Assembly: GCA_945950065.1 (NCBI GenBank)
Contig: CAMFGQ010000025.1
Location: forward strand, 1 to 14,569
Direction: 5' to 3'
From: an uncultured Clostridia bacterium
Lineage (GTDB): Bacteria > Bacillota > Clostridia > Peptostreptococcales > Acidaminobacteraceae
Length of the DNA stretch: 14,569 nucleotides
Shown here: in pieces, positions 12,552-14,569 of the stretch
How the letters are laid out: every line of letters starts with the position of its first letter
How positions within the stretch are numbered: the stretch's first letter is position 1
Notes under the pieces: model-generated
What the model saw: the letters and a program-made list of their open reading frames with translations, nothing else
Database searches by the model: none
What the model was told of the DNA's origin: nothing
Program-made: the position numbers and the translations under genes

Positions 12552-13457
12552 CTATGGTGAGCGTCTAATAAAGTATAAAATATCTCGATAAACCTCTTCC
12601 CTGCCCTTCTCATTGAGAATTTCGTGATGCATCCCCTCATAGAAATAGCAGTTGACTGGCACCAATGCCCTTTTTCGATAAGCAGTATAGGCCTTTCGTA
12701 CTCCTTTGGAAAAGTCTCCTACAGGATCAAGACTTCCACTTAAAAAGTATACTGGTGCAGAGATGTTCTTTACTTTTGTCAGATCCTGACTCGCCTTCAC
12801 CAGCTGAAGCAAACTGCGATGAGCACCTAGGCTGAAACGTTCCTTCAGGCTAGGCTCGGCTTCCGCTTCCTTAAGTTTCTCTTCATCTCGCGTAAGCCAT
12901 CCATAGGAACTAGTGGTAAGTCCTTTCTTTAGCATGATGCGGCGATAGCTATCAAAGCTGATATGCTCAAAAAACTCATTCTGATCATGTTCTCCATGAA
13001 TTTTCATAAGTAGTTCTGCAAGCTTCACGGCAGCTGTCAAGACTGGTTCATCCTGCCAGCCGGAACCGGTAAAAATGAAGGTTTCATAGTCTGCCCCTTC
13101 AAGGGCTACACAGCGACTGATAAAGGATCCCATGCTGTGTCCCAGCAGGAAAGGTTTCTTTCCTCGATCTCTTCTGATCTTTTCACCTAAACTGATGACA
13201 TCATCCACCAGTTGATGCCAGTTTTTATGATCGATATGTACATAACCCTCTACATCGCGATTCCTACCATGTCCTCGATTGTCCATGGCATAAACACTCA
13301 CCCCTCTCTGCTGCATCCACTGAGCAAATTCTCTGTAGCGAAGAGCCTGTTCACTCGCCCCTTCAACCACTTGCAGCACTGCCTCTTCGGGTTCAGCTAA
13401 CCAAACATAGTAGTTCATTTCTCTTCCGTCAGATTGAAGGATTGTTTCTTGTCGCAT
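12552..13457 (-). CDS. Alpha/beta hydrolase of the serine aminopeptidase/monoacylglycerol lipase type
   Basis: A 301-residue cytoplasmic hydrolase. The usual serine nucleophile elbow GHSMGS carries Ser108. DNRGHGRN (59-66) follows strand 4, SGSLDPVGDF (240-249) gives Asp244 and GMHHEILNE (275-283) gives His278, completing a triad. The lid region, about 135-215, is helical. The profile fits the S33/lysophospholipase-monoglyceride lipase group (PF12146), acting on lipid esters or small acyl substrates; the exact substrate is unknown. The usual oxyanion HGxxxx element near residue 33 reads VEGASE instead of HG-E, a deviation from most relatives. GGAGG lies 5 nt before the ATG. It diverges from the radical SAM gene and ends at its own terminator. 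Confidence 0.9.
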   Translation of the reverse strand: MRQETILQSDGREMNYYVWLAEPEEAVLQVVEGASEQALRYREFAQWMQQRGVSVYAMDNRGHGRNRDVEGYVHIDHKNWHQLVDDVISLGEKIRRDRGKKPFLLGHSMGSFISRCVALEGADYETFIFTGSGWQDEPVLTAAVKLAELLMKIHGEHDQNEFFEHISFDSYRRIMLKKGLTTSSYGWLTRDEEKLKEAEAEPSLKERFSLGAHRSLLQLVKASQDLTKVKNISAPVYFLSGSLDPVGDFSKGVRKAYTAYRKRALVPVNCYFYEGMHHEILNEKGREEVYRDILYFIRRSP

Positions 13458-13468
13458 CTTTTCCTCCC

Positions 13469-13498
13469 TTGCTAAAGCTTGTCTTCTTCCAGTATACT
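13469..13498 (+). promoter_or_regulatory. Promoter of the radical SAM gene, sharing a -10 palindrome with the divergent hydrolase
   Basis: TTGCTA (13469-13474) and TATACT (13493-13498) are 18 bp apart. AGTATACT (13491-13498) is a perfect palindrome, so it also supplies TATACT on the minus strand (13496-13491) for the hydrolase gene, although the minus-strand -35 (TTCTTC near 13520-13515) is poor. The two promoters may compete. Confidence 0.5.
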
Positions 13499-13531
13499 CA
13501 AGGAGAACAAGAAAGAAGAAAGTGAGTGATT

Positions 13532-14401
13532 ATGGAATATATCGGTAAAGTCTTCAGACCGCCTTCTGAAGCAAGAAGTCTTATTATTCAGTGTACCATT
13601 GGCTGTTCCCACAATAAATGTGCCTTCTGCGGAATGTACAAAGAGGATGAGTTTAGAATCCGTCCTCTAGATGATGTCCTGCGTGATCTCGAAGAAATGT
13701 CGCGCTATGGCCAGGTCTACCGTAGGATTTTTTTGGCAGATGGTGATGCCTTAATTCTACCCATGGAGCACCTAAAAACTCTTCTGACAAAAATAGCAGA
13801 ACTCTTTCCTAAAGTAGAACGAGTTGGAATCTATGCTTCTCCAAAGAGCATTGCCACCAAAACTGTAGAGCAACTCAAGGAGCTAAAAGAACTGGGATTA
13901 GGCATTGCCTATCTTGGAGTAGAAAGTGGCAGTGATCTGATTCTAGAGATGATGAAAAAAGGGGTTAGCGCAGAAGAGCTCCTTCACCAAGGCCAAAAGC
14001 TAAAAGATGCAGGCATCGACCTCTCTGTGACATTGATTTCGGGTCTGGGAGGCAAAGAACACACCCTTGAACATGCTACAGAAAGTGCCAAGTTCATCTC
14101 CACCCTTCAGCCCAATTATCTTGGACTCCTGACACTGATGCTTGAACCCCAGACAGAACTCTATCAGGACATCCAGCAGGGACGATTTGAACTTCTGACT
14201 CCCTCTGAAGTATTGGAGGAAACCCGCCTTTTCGTCTCCCTTGTGGAAGGGAAAGATATTGTCTTTCGATCAAACCATGCCTCAAATTACCTTAGTTTAG
14301 GTGGCGTTCTCGATCAAGAAAAACAGCGCATCCTAAAGGATATCGATGAGGCCATGGAGGATATGCAATATCTTCGCCACGAAAGCCATCGTCGTTTATA
14401 A
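13532..14401 (+). CDS. Radical SAM protein with CX4CX2C cluster motif
   Basis: A 289-residue radical SAM enzyme. The N-terminus, YIGKVFRPPSEARSLIIQ (3-20), leads to CTIGCSHNKCAFC (21-33). The cysteines that fit a 4Fe-4S site in this family are Cys25, Cys30 and Cys33 (CX4CX2C), with an additional Cys21. Further marks are DGDAL near 74-78, the SAM-contacting YLGVESGSD and LISGLGG. No B12-binding or C-terminal TRAM/HemN domain is present. The reaction is unknown; homologues in Clostridia are mostly annotated only as radical SAM protein. A GTG at 13526 is in frame, but the ATG at 13532 matches the family-like start MEYIGKV; the SD is weak for both. The stop codon is part of a terminator, and the gene converges on rarD. 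Confidence 0.85.
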   Translation: MEYIGKVFRPPSEARSLIIQCTIGCSHNKCAFCGMYKEDEFRIRPLDDVLRDLEEMSRYGQVYRRIFLADGDALILPMEHLKTLLTKIAELFPKVERVGIYASPKSIATKTVEQLKELKELGLGIAYLGVESGSDLILEMMKKGVSAEELLHQGQKLKDAGIDLSVTLISGLGGKEHTLEHATESAKFISTLQPNYLGLLTLMLEPQTELYQDIQQGRFELLTPSEVLEETRLFVSLVEGKDIVFRSNHASNYLSLGGVLDQEKQRILKDIDEAMEDMQYLRHESHRRL

Positions 14402-14569
14402 GCCCTCTTTCAGGGCTTTTTTCTTGCGCTGACGTAGCTGATCCAAGGTAAAAATCAAGACCCCAGTCCAGATGAGTAGAAAGGCAAGAAACCTCTCCTT
14501 TCCAAAGGACTCATGGTAGATAAAGACACCAAGTAAAAACGTAATGGTTGGACTGATGTACTGAATAAA
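14396..14569 (-). CDS. rarD: RarD-like EamA-family permease, C-terminal fragment cut by the window edge
   Basis: The last 57 residues of a membrane protein, open to the window end. They begin FIQYISPTITFLLGVFIYHE, then a second hydrophobic helix (RFLAFLLIWTGVLIFTL) and a basic tail (DQLRQRKKKALKEGL). The QYI-x-PT-x-x-FLLGVFIY-x-E stretch is the C-terminal signature of RarD within the EamA drug/metabolite transporter superfamily; substrate unknown. The gene overlaps the 3' end of the radical SAM gene by 6 nt tail to tail, and its last codons double as that gene's terminator. The upstream part lies outside the window. Confidence 0.82.
   Translation of the reverse strand, partial: FIQYISPTITFLLGVFIYHESFGKERFLAFLLIWTGVLIFTLDQLRQRKKKALKEGL
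14400..14422 (+). terminator. Rho-independent terminator of the radical SAM gene
   Basis: AAGCCCT (14400-14406) pairs with AGGGCTT (14412-14418) around a 5-nt loop, and the T run reaches 14422. It overlaps the stop codon and lies wholly inside the coding sequence of the convergent rarD-like gene. Confidence 0.88.

Noticed and set aside
1..14569. tRNA, rRNA, CRISPR array, insertion sequence or prophage remnants
   Set aside because: No cloverleaf, repeat-spacer pattern, transposase, integrase or terminal repeats were seen; nearly all the sequence is accounted for by ordinary genes.

Overview
The window reads as a chromosomal segment of a low-to-moderate G+C, anaerobic Bacillota, most likely class Clostridia. 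Supporting signs are strong Shine-Dalgarno (SD) sequences (GGAGG-type) before most genes, compact rho-independent terminators, a murB-PHP-rapZ-yvcK cluster, a DUF5702/TadE-like pair and a stand-alone CofE-like protein, all of which are familiar from Clostridia. I see no tRNA, rRNA, CRISPR array, insertion sequence, phage gene or replication origin.

Left part (1-1800, plus strand): two overlapping genes for small two-helix membrane proteins that are tandem paralogues, a terminator, then a singly transcribed coenzyme F420-0:L-glutamate ligase (CofE)-like gene with its own promoter and terminator.

Centre (1833-9454, minus strand): a six-gene unit starts from a promoter near 9426-9454 and reads murB, a PHP-domain phosphoesterase gene, rapZ, yvcK, tnaA (tryptophanase) and a dsdA-like D-serine ammonia-lyase gene, ending at a strong terminator at 3337-3369. 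Junctions are ATGA or ATGAGTAG overlaps or 3-nt gaps, so translation is probably coupled throughout. The first four genes concern the cell wall and UDP-GlcNAc. The last two encode PLP enzymes that both release pyruvate and ammonia, and they occupy the place where whiA usually follows yvcK. A YjiH-type membrane protein gene follows on the same strand but has its own promoter, which lies within a large inverted repeat.

Right part (9539-14569): a plus-strand lipid kinase gene (DagK/YegS family); on the minus strand a 48-residue four-cysteine zinc-ribbon microprotein, a TadE-like/DUF5702 pair resembling Tad-pilus or secreted-envelope components, and an alpha/beta hydrolase; then a plus-strand radical SAM gene diverging from the hydrolase. 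The radical SAM gene converges on the 3' end of a rarD-like EamA permease gene cut by the window edge.

The most unusual arrangement is the tryptophanase/D-serine-lyase pair fused translationally onto the rapZ-yvcK operon, with the YjiH-type gene next to it. Otherwise the window looks like ordinary core and near-core chromosome. No clearly new defence or mobile system is visible.
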